NCBI GenBank assembly: GCA_003963305.1
Contig: RXJR01000001.1
Span: 434,001 to 498,000, forward strand
DNA from: Candidatus Melainabacteria bacterium
Lineage (GTDB): Bacteria > Cyanobacteriota > Vampirovibrionia > Obscuribacterales > Obscuribacteraceae
Direction of reading: 5' to 3'
DNA length: 64,000 nt
The notes under the pieces are model-generated. The model searched no databases. It saw nothing but the letters and a program-made list of their open reading frames with translations, and had not been told where the DNA came from. Positions 9,194-18,248 of the stretch are shown here, piece by piece; the stretch's first letter is position 1, and every line of letters starts with the position of its first letter. The translations under genes were made by a program, and so were the position numbers.

Positions 9194-9274
9194 TGACACG
9201 AGATGATCTGCCAAAGGTGGTTGTCAGGAAGACATCCTTTAGTGCTGAGTTGTTGTTAGTTAAGGATGGGAAAT

Positions 9275-9889
9275 ATGACTAGATTTTCAAGAGCAGTTTC
9301 ACTTAGTTTGTCAGTTTTATCGGCATTCTCCATGTCACTTCCTGGTGCATTCTCGAATGCCCCTCCCCATTACTTCGTCCTGCCTGGCACTTGTGAACTC
9401 GCAGCTGGCAACAATTCCTCTGTGTCACTGGTGACCGTTAATGGAAAACCCGGTCTTAAGTGCTCAAGCAACTCTCCAGATTCTGCGTTTGCAAGCACTG
9501 CAGAATTTATTTACAGATCAACCGATCAGTTCGGTAATCCAACAGGTTTTGCCATCCCTCAAGGGGTTGCCTCATTTGATTTGATCAACAATACCCCAAA
9601 CGTCCAAGACGTAATTCAAGTCATTGGATACTATGACAATGGAGCTGTTTTTTTGCTTGATACCGGCATCGAAAGTGCGTCATCTGGTCGGTACACAGTA
9701 AACACGGTGCAAAATCTTGGCAGCCTGAGAGCGATTGGCGTGCGTTACACTGCCGAATCCAACGGAAGCGTTATTGTCAGCAACTTCCAAATTAACGGCA
9801 GACCAATAGGTATCACCGGTATCAACCATAATATTGGTTGTTTGCAATTGCCAATAACTCCTTCGCGCGCAGCTGGCTGGACCAAGTAA
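9275..9889 (+). CDS. exported hypothetical protein
   Basis: A 204-aa protein that I do not recognise. It has a signal peptide (MTRFSRAVSLSLSVLSAFSMSLPGAFS) and then a beta-rich, Asn/Ser/Thr-rich sequence with three Cys, typical of a secreted beta-sandwich. The ATG at 9275 is chosen over 9266 because AAGGA lies 8 bases upstream. Size and beta-sandwich look resemble the exported protein at 13964-14632, but clear homology is not visible. A strong hairpin follows it. Confidence 0.65.
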   Translation: MTRFSRAVSLSLSVLSAFSMSLPGAFSNAPPHYFVLPGTCELAAGNNSSVSLVTVNGKPGLKCSSNSPDSAFASTAEFIYRSTDQFGNPTGFAIPQGVASFDLINNTPNVQDVIQVIGYYDNGAVFLLDTGIESASSGRYTVNTVQNLGSLRAIGVRYTAESNGSVIVSNFQINGRPIGITGINHNIGCLQLPITPSRAAGWTK

Positions 9890-9924
9890 CTGTTCCGCCT
9901 TTCGAAACAAATAGCAAACACGAG

Positions 9925-9954
9925 TGGAAGCGCGTCCGGTTGGACGCGCTTCCA
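9925..9954. terminator. 13-bp perfect hairpin after exported protein gene
   Basis: The arm GGAAGCGCGTCC (9926-9937) pairs perfectly with GGACGCGCTTCC (9942-9953) over a GGTT loop, extended by a T-A pair. There is no T run on either side, so it could act as an mRNA-stabilising hairpin or a weak terminator. Confidence 0.55.
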
Positions 9955-10036
9955 TTCTGATTTACTAGTCAGATAAAATCGTACAGCTACTACAGTTAGC
10001 TCATCTACAGCAAGGTTTTTCAAAGGCGATCAAAAT

Positions 10037-10297
10037 ATGCTTTTCATGGTCATTGAACGTTTCAAGAATCAAGACGCGCGAGCGATTCACAAGCGCTTTG
10101 TTGAACGGGGGCGCATGATGCCGGAAGGGCTCACTTATGTCGATAGTTGGGTAGAAGCGAATTACGATCGTTGCTTTCAACTTATGAACTGCGACGATCC
10201 GAAACTTCTTCAACAATGGGTACTGCAATGGCAGGACCTTGTAGAATTCGAATTCATTCCCGTGGTGCCCTCAAAAGGAGCCTGGGAAAATTTTTAG
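10037..10297 (+). CDS. DUF3303 family protein
   Basis: An 86-aa protein matching the DUF3303 pattern: MLFMVIERFK at the start, RGRMMPEGLTYVDSWVE, then CFQLMNCDDPKLLQQWVLQW. Members are small ferredoxin-like-fold proteins of unknown function found widely in Cyanobacteria and some Proteobacteria. Length is normal. It is a stand-alone gene between a hairpin and a methyltransferase gene. AAGG lies 11 bases before the ATG. Confidence 0.8.
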   Translation: MLFMVIERFKNQDARAIHKRFVERGRMMPEGLTYVDSWVEANYDRCFQLMNCDDPKLLQQWVLQWQDLVEFEFIPVVPSKGAWENF

Positions 10298-10483
10298 CGA
10301 CATTAAGAATGGAAATTAGTGACAGCATCCATCAGGAGTTTATATAGTCAGCGAATTCCTGACTATAAGCGGTCAATGCCCGTTTCTATCAAAAAGCTAA
10401 TTCTCATCAGTCTTAGCGGTACCGTTGTGTAGTGTCATGTTATAGAAAAAAATTTGGCCTATTAGTGCATGCCCTTCTGTCTC

Positions 10484-10489
10484 TATAAT
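10484..10489 (+). promoter_or_regulatory. -10 box TATAAT before the methyltransferase gene
   Basis: A consensus TATAAT, followed by CTG, lies 31 bases before the TTG start at 10520. No good -35 is present at 16-18 bases, so the assignment rests on the -10 only. Confidence 0.4.
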
Positions 10490-10519
10490 CTGGTAAGTCG
10501 TCTCTTACCGGTTTAAACA

Positions 10520-11260
10520 TTGCATATCCATAGATTTCTCCACAAAATCACACAGACCGGTTCAACAGGTGCACTTGCATTTGTTCCATTGCTAGCATTC
10601 ACATCGGCCTTAACAATGCTGGCGGCAGTCCGAGCGCATACGCCGGCAGAACCAGCGAAATCATTGCCAACGAGCAAACAGGGCTATCATAGGCGTTTCG
10701 ACGATGCACAGAAATGGGTGAAAATATTCGACGATCCTGCTCGCGATAGATGGCAGAAGCCGGAGGCTGTGATCCCAGCCCTGAACATTCATAACAACGA
10801 CCGAGTAGCAGACATCGGTGCGGGCACCGGCTACTTCTCACTGCGCATTGCCAGGGCATTTCCGAGTGTCACAGTGTATGCAGCCGATGTCGAACCTGAC
10901 ATGATCGATTACATGAAAAAGCAGACGAAAAAGGAACTGCTGCCCAACCACAAACCGTTAAAGGTGAAACCCAATGAAATTCACTTCCCACGGAAAGTGA
11001 ACTTGATCCTTGTAGTGGACACTTATCACCATATCGACGACAGAGTCAAATACTTTAGTGCACTGAAAAAGCAACTCCGCCGTAATGGAAAAATTGCGAT
11101 CATCGACTTTACCGCGGAATCTCCGGAAGGACCTCCGCTCGAACACCGCATCTCCAAAGAGAAGCTGGTGGCTGAAATGAACACGGCCGGCTTTGCAGTT
11201 TCTGAGGATATCTCGCTACTGCCGAACCAGTATTTCCTCATCTTCCAAACAAAGCCATAA
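10520..11260 (+). CDS. exported SAM-dependent methyltransferase
   Basis: A 246-aa class I methyltransferase. Motif I is VADIGAGTGYFSLRIA (about residues 95-110), followed by an acidic residue in YAADVEPDM and a post-motif LILVVDTYHHI, typical of the Methyltransf_11/25 type. Before it lies a hydrophobic segment (about 15-42, ending near VRAHTP) like a signal peptide or membrane anchor, unusual for an enzyme needing cytoplasmic SAM. If it is an uncleaved anchor, the catalytic part may face the cytoplasm. The start is a TTG without an obvious ribosome site. It is convergent with the sulfatase gene, 7 bases apart. Confidence 0.75.
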   Translation: MHIHRFLHKITQTGSTGALAFVPLLAFTSALTMLAAVRAHTPAEPAKSLPTSKQGYHRRFDDAQKWVKIFDDPARDRWQKPEAVIPALNIHNNDRVADIGAGTGYFSLRIARAFPSVTVYAADVEPDMIDYMKKQTKKELLPNHKPLKVKPNEIHFPRKVNLILVVDTYHHIDDRVKYFSALKKQLRRNGKIAIIDFTAESPEGPPLEHRISKEKLVAEMNTAGFAVSEDISLLPNQYFLIFQTKP

Positions 11261-11267
11261 CTTGGCT

Positions 11268-13781
11268 CTATTCGCTGGCTTTGTTATCACGCTGCGATTC
11301 TTGCTGGAGCAGTTTGATATCGGCTGCTGACAGCTCTGGGCGATCGAGCTTGAGTGTCAGCTTATCGAGCTTGCCGGTGAAAGCAAACGGCACCTTGTAG
11401 TCCTCATCACACACCGGAGTGCCCGTATCGGAGCCGATATCGAAGCTTTCGTCCCACTGCAAAATCAACGGAAGAGTGCCTTCCATCTTCTGCGTGCTCA
11501 CCTCTTTGCCGTCTACCTTGAGCGTCCCAGTGCCACTGCGTCCGATACCACTCATGTTATTGAAGGCAATCGTGCCGGCACCGAGCCCATCGTACTTGAA
11601 GTCAAATTCCAACTCGTGCTTACCGGGGCTGAGCGCTGCAGGACCTTCCCAGCGAACGCGTTTCAGATCAGCCAGATTCCACAGGAACACGGGCTTGCCT
11701 TTAAGGAGATAGAATCCGTAGCCGGCAAAGCGTCCACCTGAAGTGAGCAGCATGCCCTCGGCTCCCCCTTCCGGAATGTCTACGTTCGCCTTGACCGTGT
11801 AGGATGTGTTCAGCAAGACTGGCGAATCACCCTGCGGAATGCCGGTCTGAGGCTTTGTGTAGACAAACTCGCTGCGTCCCGCAGTGATATTCGGGCGGGC
11901 GGCGACAAGACGCGTGGCGCAGGTGGCATCGAGTGGAAGCACCTGGTATTTCTTAGCCTCGCTGAGGAACAAAGCCTTCAACTCTTCCAATTTTGCCTTG
12001 TTCGTGGCGGCCAGGTCATTAGATTGAGTCCAGTCCTTTGTCAGGTCATAGAGTTCCCAGGTTACATTGTTCACTGGGTCCTGGTTGACAGGTCCCGCAG
12101 TGACCCACGGCGCACGCACCACTTTAGTACTGGCGATCCAGCCGTCGTGATAAATAGCATGATCGCCCATCATCTCAAAGTATTGAGTCTTATGTCGCGA
12201 TGACGCACCTCCATTGGCCTTATCGAATGTATAAGCGAAACTGACACCTTCAATTGGCTTTTGCTTAATGCCATCGACTGTGTCTGGTGCCTGAATACCA
12301 CAGGCTTCGAGAATCGTTGGCACCACATCGATTACATGGTGAAACTGATCGCGAATCGCACCCACATCATTGATATGTCCGGGCCAGGAGACGCACATGC
12401 CTTGAGCGGTGCCGCCGTAGTGCGAGGCGATCTGCTTGGTCCATGAATATGGAGTACTGAAAGCCCAGGTCCAGCCCACTGCCATGTGATTATAAGTGCG
12501 GTCAGTACCCCAGACATCGTAGAAATGCTTGAGTTGCTCCTCAACTGGAACCATCATTCCGTTGAACATCGCCACTTCGTTTGGCGTTCCTACAAGGCTA
12601 CCCTCGGCACTGCCACCATTGTCTCCACTGACATAGATGATGAGAGTGTTATCTAGTTTGCCCATATCTTTGACAGACTGGATGACGCGTCCAATTTCAT
12701 GATCTGTGTAAGCCAAGTAAGCCGCGTAGACGTCTGCCTGACGAATAAACATCTTCTTTTCGTCAGCAGTCAGTTCGTCCCAGTTCTTCAGAAGGTCATG
12801 CGGCCATGGCGTAAGCTTTGCGTCTTGCGGAATCACACCCAATTTTTTCTGGTTTGCGAAGATCTGCTCTCGCAGTGCATTCCATCCCTTATCAAACAGA
12901 TGCAAATCACTGATCTTGCGATCCCACTCCGGTGTGGGATGATGCGGTGCATGTGTTCCACCAGGAACGTAGTAGCAGAAGAACGGCTTGCTGGGGTCGA
13001 TCTGATTGAGCTGGTTGAGCCACTGGATCGCTTCGTCGGCTTGCGCCGTCGTAAGATTCCAGCCCTTTTGCCCCTCGTAAGGCGTTATAGCCGTAGTATT
13101 GCGAAACAGGTTTGGCTGCCATTGACTGGTATCGCCACCCAGGAACCCGTAGAAGTATTCAAACCCCATGCCAGTCGGCCACAAATCGAACGGACCAATC
13201 TGACTGGCCTGGAATGTCGGTGTGTTATGCGCCTTGCCGAACCAGGAAGTCGAGAAGCCGTTATCTCTGAGAATCCGTCCAATAGACGCCTTATCCTTTG
13301 AAATAATGCTGTTGTAACCGGGGAAACCAGTTGACTGCTCCGAAACTACGCCAAAGCCGGCAGAGTGATGATTACGACCGGTAATAAACGCAGCCCTGGT
13401 CGGAGAGCAGAGCGCCGTTGAATGAAAGTTCGTGTAACGCAGACCAGTTCTTCCGATCATGTCTAGTGTCGGGGTCGGAATTACACCACCGAAAGTACTC
13501 GGGGCGCCGAAGCCAACGTCGTCAGTGAGAATAAGCAAAACGTTCGGGGCACTTTTAGGTGGTACTATGCGCGGTGCCCACCAGGCTTTAGATTGCGCGG
13601 CAGTATCTTTGATGACGCCGCCAAAGGCAGGCTCCGGAGCCGGCAGTTGCTTGCCATCGATGGTAGTTGTTGCACTGGGCGAACCAACCACTCCCGTCGT
13701 CTGTTGAGCAGATGCGAATGGAGCGCTGAGCAGAAAGCAAACAATCAAAAAGAACAGCGCTCGAAATTGAACCTGCGACAT
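11268..13781 (-). CDS. exported arylsulfatase
   Basis: An 837-aa sulfatase of the alkaline-phosphatase superfamily. A signal peptide (QFRALFFLIVCFLLSAPFASA) is followed by NVLLILTDDVGFG with the metal-binding Asp pair (about 87-88) and CSPTRA (Cys about 125), the CxPxR site whose Cys becomes formylglycine. The length and C-terminal beta region fit the large arylsulfatases that release sulfate from aryl or alkyl sulfate esters. Maturation needs a formylglycine-generating enzyme, not seen in this window. The ATG at 13781 begins the signal peptide and has GGAG upstream; starts further upstream add an implausible basic extension. Confidence 0.92.
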   Translation of the reverse strand: MSQVQFRALFFLIVCFLLSAPFASAQQTTGVVGSPSATTTIDGKQLPAPEPAFGGVIKDTAAQSKAWWAPRIVPPKSAPNVLLILTDDVGFGAPSTFGGVIPTPTLDMIGRTGLRYTNFHSTALCSPTRAAFITGRNHHSAGFGVVSEQSTGFPGYNSIISKDKASIGRILRDNGFSTSWFGKAHNTPTFQASQIGPFDLWPTGMGFEYFYGFLGGDTSQWQPNLFRNTTAITPYEGQKGWNLTTAQADEAIQWLNQLNQIDPSKPFFCYYVPGGTHAPHHPTPEWDRKISDLHLFDKGWNALREQIFANQKKLGVIPQDAKLTPWPHDLLKNWDELTADEKKMFIRQADVYAAYLAYTDHEIGRVIQSVKDMGKLDNTLIIYVSGDNGGSAEGSLVGTPNEVAMFNGMMVPVEEQLKHFYDVWGTDRTYNHMAVGWTWAFSTPYSWTKQIASHYGGTAQGMCVSWPGHINDVGAIRDQFHHVIDVVPTILEACGIQAPDTVDGIKQKPIEGVSFAYTFDKANGGASSRHKTQYFEMMGDHAIYHDGWIASTKVVRAPWVTAGPVNQDPVNNVTWELYDLTKDWTQSNDLAATNKAKLEELKALFLSEAKKYQVLPLDATCATRLVAARPNITAGRSEFVYTKPQTGIPQGDSPVLLNTSYTVKANVDIPEGGAEGMLLTSGGRFAGYGFYLLKGKPVFLWNLADLKRVRWEGPAALSPGKHELEFDFKYDGLGAGTIAFNNMSGIGRSGTGTLKVDGKEVSTQKMEGTLPLILQWDESFDIGSDTGTPVCDEDYKVPFAFTGKLDKLTLKLDRPELSAADIKLLQQESQRDNKASE

Positions 13782-13963
13782 TGCTGTGTGGTCTCCGTTG
13801 AGTAAAGAGCGTCGATTATACTCCAACAGCCCTGCTGACAACAGGGTTCGGCTCATCATGAAGATCCAGGTTCTTATGACTGACGGAGTTCAATCCGAGG
13901 CGATTCAGTTTGCAACTTCTTGCCCTTCCTGCCCAAACTGACATTGTCGCGAAACAGGAGCCC

Positions 13964-14632
13964 TTACTTGCAATCAGTCAGAATCGAACAATTGCGGAGA
14001 TCTGTGTGCAAATTGCTGTACAAGTTCCAGCCCAAAAATAACTGTCCACCGCGGGGAGCGTTAATCTCCCAGAAGCTTTCAACATTTCCGACTGACAAAT
14101 GCCCTTCTCCCGCAAGAGTCACTGATAGACGGTCTAGTCGTCGAGCGCTTGCATCACTGATGCCGAAAGATGTTGGACCAAGCTGAACTTTCTGCCAGCC
14201 CAGTATCTCGTTGAATCGCTTAAGGCTGTTGAGAGGAATCGATTTTGAGTTGCCGTCGCTAAAACATACGTTGATATTGGAATTCTTGAGCGCATTTGCA
14301 TCGCTCTTGAAATAAATGGAAGCGACACTGAACTGTACTTGAGCTTTTTGATCGGCAGTCAAACTATCGTACTGCGGAAAAAACGACACACCAGACTGCC
14401 CTGTTCCCAAGTTAGTCAATGAAGCGGCTCTATCATTCCCGCCCAGACCTAGCGAATCGGCATCTTCAAGCGGAGTTATCTGAACATAGGCTGCAGTTGC
14501 TCCATCACAAGCTCCGAGGTGAACATCGCCTTCACCAAAGACTTCGCGGCGAGCAGTAGAAGGCGCAGCAAACATCAAAAGTAAAAATAGCGACGCAGCA
14601 GTCGAAGCAAGAATTTTAACTTGTTTATCCAT
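13964..14632 (-). CDS. exported hypothetical protein
   Basis: A 222-aa protein not recognised. It has a signal peptide (VKILASTAASLFLLLMFAAPSTA), then a Ser/Gly/Asp-rich beta-type sequence. Near the end, RLDRLSVTLAGEGHLSVGNV looks like a beta-sandwich edge, as in carbohydrate-binding modules, but no known module can be named. Three Cys lie near the C-terminus or middle. GAGG lies 8 bases before the ATG. It reads in the same direction as the sulfatase downstream, with a gap of 180 bases. Confidence 0.65.
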   Translation of the reverse strand: MDKQVKILASTAASLFLLLMFAAPSTARREVFGEGDVHLGACDGATAAYVQITPLEDADSLGLGGNDRAASLTNLGTGQSGVSFFPQYDSLTADQKAQVQFSVASIYFKSDANALKNSNINVCFSDGNSKSIPLNSLKRFNEILGWQKVQLGPTSFGISDASARRLDRLSVTLAGEGHLSVGNVESFWEINAPRGGQLFLGWNLYSNLHTDLRNCSILTDCK

Positions 14633-14873
14633 CCAGAACCTCGTTGCTTCTTCGCCAGTTGAAAACTCGATGTGACTAAGTTTACACGATGAATTGACTG
14701 TGGCCGATCACCCACTGAATTATGCTCCGCTGGTTAACACCTCACACGACAGGTGGTAAATCAGTGGCACCAGATCCAGAAATATTCACTTTCACAATAG
14801 CGAAACAACTTTGACGAAAACGGAAAAGCAGCGTTAAATAGAGCCTTATCGCATACAGACAAGGACATCTAAA

Positions 14874-15941
14874 TTGAGCCAGCACACTGCAACATCCGAC
14901 TTCGATCCAAATGCCATGGCGACACTAGACGGCATTTTTGGTCTTCCCTTCAGCACGATAACAGCGGCTCAGGTAATTCTGCCGGTCGCCTGGGAAGCGA
15001 CAGTATCATATCGCACCGGCACCGCATCAGCTCCGGAAGCAGTTCTACAAGCATCGAAGCAGGTGGACTTATACGATCCGTTTGTTGAGGATGCCTGGAA
15101 AGTCGGGATTGCAATGCATGAAGACATGGAAACACTGAGCAAACTCAATGCCGAGACTCGCTCGAAAGCAGAGCGATATCTTCAAGCACTTGCGGAGAAT
15201 GGCACTGAAGACGATGTCCTTCTCAAAGAAATAAATTCAGACTGCGAAAAGATGAACGACTGGGTACGAAAAAATGCACGTCAATATCTCGATAGTGGAA
15301 AACTCGTCTGCGTTCTGGGAGGCGACCACAGCGCACCACTCGGACTGATTGAGGAACTGGGGAGGAATCAAACTTTCGGCATACTACATATTGATGCACA
15401 TGCCGATTTGCGAGATGCCTATGAGGGCTTCCGTTATTCGCACGCATCGATTATGTTCAATGTGATGCAAATCAAAAATGTAAGCAAGCTGGTGCAAGTT
15501 GGCATTCGAGACTACTGTGACGATGAGGTTTCTCTGGTAAAAAATTCAGCTGGACGCATCGTTATGCACACTGATCGAGCACTGAAAAGCCGAGCCTTTC
15601 GCGGCGAATCCTGGCACGCAATTTGTCAATCAATAATCAATGACTTACCGCAAAACGTCTATCTCAGTTTCGACATCGATGGACTCGACCCGAAACTTTG
15701 TCCAAATACAGGTACACCAGTACCTGGAGGGCTGGAGTTCGAACAGAGTCTTTTCCTTGTTCACGAAGTGCTTCGCTCAGGAAGAAAACTGATCGGATTC
15801 GACATTTGTGAAGTCGCACCGGGCAACGATGAATGGGACGCCAGTGTTGGAGCGCGTCTGCTGTACAACTTCGCCAATCTGGTCGCTGCCTCGAACGGGC
15901 TCGCAAAATTTAGCGAAGCTTTTCAAACAGACATAAACTAG
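14874..15941 (+). CDS. ureohydrolase (agmatinase/arginase family)
   Basis: A 355-aa arginase-superfamily enzyme. The manganese ligands are present in order: GGDHSAPLG (His), HIDAHADLRD (Asp-His-Asp) and SFDIDGLDP (two Asp). The family hydrolyses guanidino compounds, agmatine to putrescine and urea, or arginine to ornithine. At 355 aa it is longer than typical agmatinases (about 300) because of an extra helical segment at about 75-125, so the exact substrate is open. The start is TTG, 9 bases after AAGGA. No polyamine gene is adjacent. Confidence 0.85.
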   Translation: MSQHTATSDFDPNAMATLDGIFGLPFSTITAAQVILPVAWEATVSYRTGTASAPEAVLQASKQVDLYDPFVEDAWKVGIAMHEDMETLSKLNAETRSKAERYLQALAENGTEDDVLLKEINSDCEKMNDWVRKNARQYLDSGKLVCVLGGDHSAPLGLIEELGRNQTFGILHIDAHADLRDAYEGFRYSHASIMFNVMQIKNVSKLVQVGIRDYCDDEVSLVKNSAGRIVMHTDRALKSRAFRGESWHAICQSIINDLPQNVYLSFDIDGLDPKLCPNTGTPVPGGLEFEQSLFLVHEVLRSGRKLIGFDICEVAPGNDEWDASVGARLLYNFANLVAASNGLAKFSEAFQTDIN

Positions 15942-16134
15942 CAATTGTTGAGCCAATCCTGGCAAACAGAACTAAGGCTCAACTCGTGAGCTGTCAATTC
16001 CCAACTCTTAATCGGATAAGTCAAAAATTTGTGAATGAGTCCGTCAATCATTCCGAAGGATGAACCGCAAACCATTCACTGTCGCTATTATAGATTTAAG
16101 GACATTTATATCCACAATTAGCGAGGTGACAGTC

Positions 16135-17082
16135 ATGGCTGATGGAAAAACAATTTGCACAGTATGCAACTACATATTTGACGAAAAGATCGGTGCACCA
16201 GGCACTCGAGCGGGACAAAAGTTTGAAGAACTGCCAGAACAATGGCGCTGCCCCGACTGCGGAGCCGATCAGGCAATGTTTCAACCCTGCTCTTGCGTAA
16301 GCGTCTCGGACAATGAGCACTCAGACTCAGTCTATTCCGATCGGACGAACAGGGCATTCCTTATCAACCAGACACTCGGTTCGATCGTAACCGAACTCCC
16401 AGAATTCGCCTGCATCTTCGAGCAATATGGTCTCGACTATTGCTGCGGCGGAAAAAAATTGCTTGAGCAAGCGTGCAATGAGAAGGGCATAAGCGTGAAT
16501 CAGTTGCTTGCTAAATTGAATGAGTATCAAATAGAAGCAGAGCAAAGCAAACAATTAGAACTAGAGCCAGATTGGACCAAAACCACTCTGCGTGCATTAA
16601 TCGAGCACCTCATCACTCGCTACCATGAACGCTTGCGCATCGAACTGCCTCGCCTCTCGGAACTAACAAAAAAAGTTGCCCGAGTCCACGGCGTGAATCA
16701 TCCGGAAATGGTTGAGGTCTCAAGGATCTTTCACTTATTCAGAGAACAGCTTGAACAGCACATGCAAAAGGAAGAATTGATATTGTTTCCTGCAATCACA
16801 AGCATTGAATCTGGCAGAACTACTTACTTCGGATGTGGTGGCTCTGTTGACCATCCGATAGAGATGATGACAAAGGAGCACGACGATGCAGGAGAAGCGC
16901 TGTCAATGATGAGCAAACTGACGAACGATTACACTCCACCAGAAGACGCATGCAACACGTTCAAAATCCTACTGCATTCACTTGCCGCACTCGAATTGGA
17001 AATGCACCAACACGTGCACAAAGAAAACAATATTCTGTTTCCACGTGCACTGAAATTAGCTGGAGCAGCTGTCTGCAGATAG
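16135..17082 (+). CDS. rubredoxin-RIC (ScdA/YtfE-type) di-iron fusion protein
   Basis: A 315-aa protein with three parts. Residues 1-45 look like a rubredoxin-type iron site: CTVC (Cys8, Cys11) and CPDCG (Cys39, Cys42). Residues about 70-125 match the ScdA N-terminal domain (GSIVTELPEFACIFEQYGLDYCCGG), with the conserved CC pair. Residues about 140-312 form a hemerythrin-like four-helix bundle with His/Glu ligands (HLITRYHERL, HMQKEELILFP, KEHDDAG, HVHKENNILFP). RIC proteins repair iron-sulfur clusters after oxidative or nitrosative damage; a fused rubredoxin could deliver electrons directly. The ATG at 16135 follows GAGGTGA; an upstream ATG at 16060 has no support. Confidence 0.85.
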   Translation: MADGKTICTVCNYIFDEKIGAPGTRAGQKFEELPEQWRCPDCGADQAMFQPCSCVSVSDNEHSDSVYSDRTNRAFLINQTLGSIVTELPEFACIFEQYGLDYCCGGKKLLEQACNEKGISVNQLLAKLNEYQIEAEQSKQLELEPDWTKTTLRALIEHLITRYHERLRIELPRLSELTKKVARVHGVNHPEMVEVSRIFHLFREQLEQHMQKEELILFPAITSIESGRTTYFGCGGSVDHPIEMMTKEHDDAGEALSMMSKLTNDYTPPEDACNTFKILLHSLAALELEMHQHVHKENNILFPRALKLAGAAVCR

Positions 17083-17201
17083 CGCTGTAGCGGTCCGAGA
17101 TCTATGGTGACCTCCTGGATCGTACGGGTAAAGGCAAAAGGTACTTTTCCTCCGGCAGACGAGATAAACTTAAATGGATCTCTCTAAGGAATGACTACCT
17201 C

Positions 17202-18248
17202 TTGGATGCAAGCAATCAAACTGAAAGTCTGCCGGGCAAGCGAATCGATAGCAAAATAATGCAACAGCACGACGAGCTGACGAACGCGTCCGTGCGACCG
17301 GCAATGCAAGTGCCAATGCGAGTGCCCAGCGCCTGGTATTCGGTCGCTGCAAGCACAGAAGTTCGAGCAGCGCCTTTTCCCGTACAATTATTCGGCACAG
17401 ATTTCGTTTTATGGCGAAATTCATCCGGACAGGTTGTAATGCAGACAGACACTTGCCCGCATCGCTCTGCAAAACTGAGCTTAGGCGAAGTGCGCGAAAA
17501 CTGCATAAGCTGTCCGTTTCACGGATTCAGATTTGATACTACCGGAAGTTGCACATTTGTTCCAGAAACGGCCAAAGCGTCCCCGAATCTATGCGTAGAC
17601 ACCTGGCAAGTACTCGAACAAAACGGCTTCATTTGGATTAAGCATGGAAACTCTCAGTCGCAATCACCACCATGGTTTGCAGAACTCGACTCTGGTCTCG
17701 CCATGCACGAGTCAGTGCATGAATGGCCGACACATATAACAAGATGCGTGGAAAATCAACTCGACTATGCACACTTGCCTTTTGTTCACAGAACGACAAT
17801 TGGAAAAAACGTCGATGTAAAAGGCACCAGGAGAATCGATTGCGTAGACGATCGAATATCGATGTATGTGAGCGATGCAAATGCACCCACCGCAGCAATT
17901 CAATTCATTTTTCCGAACTTATGGCTGCTTACTATCGCACCTGGCAAATTCTATCAATTCATAAGCTTTGTGCCTGTTTCAAATACGAAAACGCGTCTGT
18001 ACCTGCGCGCTTACCAGCGGTTTATGACAGCACCATTTATAGTGCCACTGCTAACACCGCTTTTCAACAAATCGAACAGCGTAATACTCGATCAAGATCG
18101 TCGCGTTGTTCTTTCGCAAAGACCAACAGTATCTACAGAAGCAACCAACGAGAAACTGTTTCCCAGCGATCGAGCAATTGATTACTTCCGCAAACTCTGG
18201 CGAGCTAGCGCGCACCCATCGTCGCAAGAAATTGATCAGGAAACCTAA
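17202..18248 (+). CDS. Rieske non-heme iron oxygenase
   Basis: A 348-aa ring-hydroxylating-type oxygenase. The Rieske [2Fe-2S] ligands are CPH (Cys85, His87) and CPFH (Cys104, His107). The catalytic iron motif is ENQLDYAHLPFVH, with the bridging Asp and two His. The architecture resembles the VanA and pheophorbide-oxygenase groups; the substrate cannot be read from sequence. No reductase partner gene is adjacent. A TTG start is used (AAGGA 12 bases upstream); the first in-frame ATG, at residue 20, would also leave both iron sites intact. Its TAA overlaps the stop of the convergent arsR-type gene. Confidence 0.88.
   Translation: MDASNQTESLPGKRIDSKIMQQHDELTNASVRPAMQVPMRVPSAWYSVAASTEVRAAPFPVQLFGTDFVLWRNSSGQVVMQTDTCPHRSAKLSLGEVRENCISCPFHGFRFDTTGSCTFVPETAKASPNLCVDTWQVLEQNGFIWIKHGNSQSQSPPWFAELDSGLAMHESVHEWPTHITRCVENQLDYAHLPFVHRTTIGKNVDVKGTRRIDCVDDRISMYVSDANAPTAAIQFIFPNLWLLTIAPGKFYQFISFVPVSNTKTRLYLRAYQRFMTAPFIVPLLTPLFNKSNSVILDQDRRVVLSQRPTVSTEATNEKLFPSDRAIDYFRKLWRASAHPSSQEIDQET

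Noticed and set aside
12699-13301. Long open frame of 200 codons on the plus strand
   Set aside because: It is antisense to the conserved sulfatase domain, with low-complexity unrelated translation and no ribosome site.
16111-16123. Possible fourth sulfur operator before the rubredoxin-RIC gene
   Set aside because: Only about 8 of 12 core positions match, the right arm is absent and no promoter boxes fit around it.
17191-17259. Small ORF of about 22 codons before the Rieske gene
   Set aside because: Starts directly at AAGGA without spacing and overlaps the Rieske frame; no sign of conservation.
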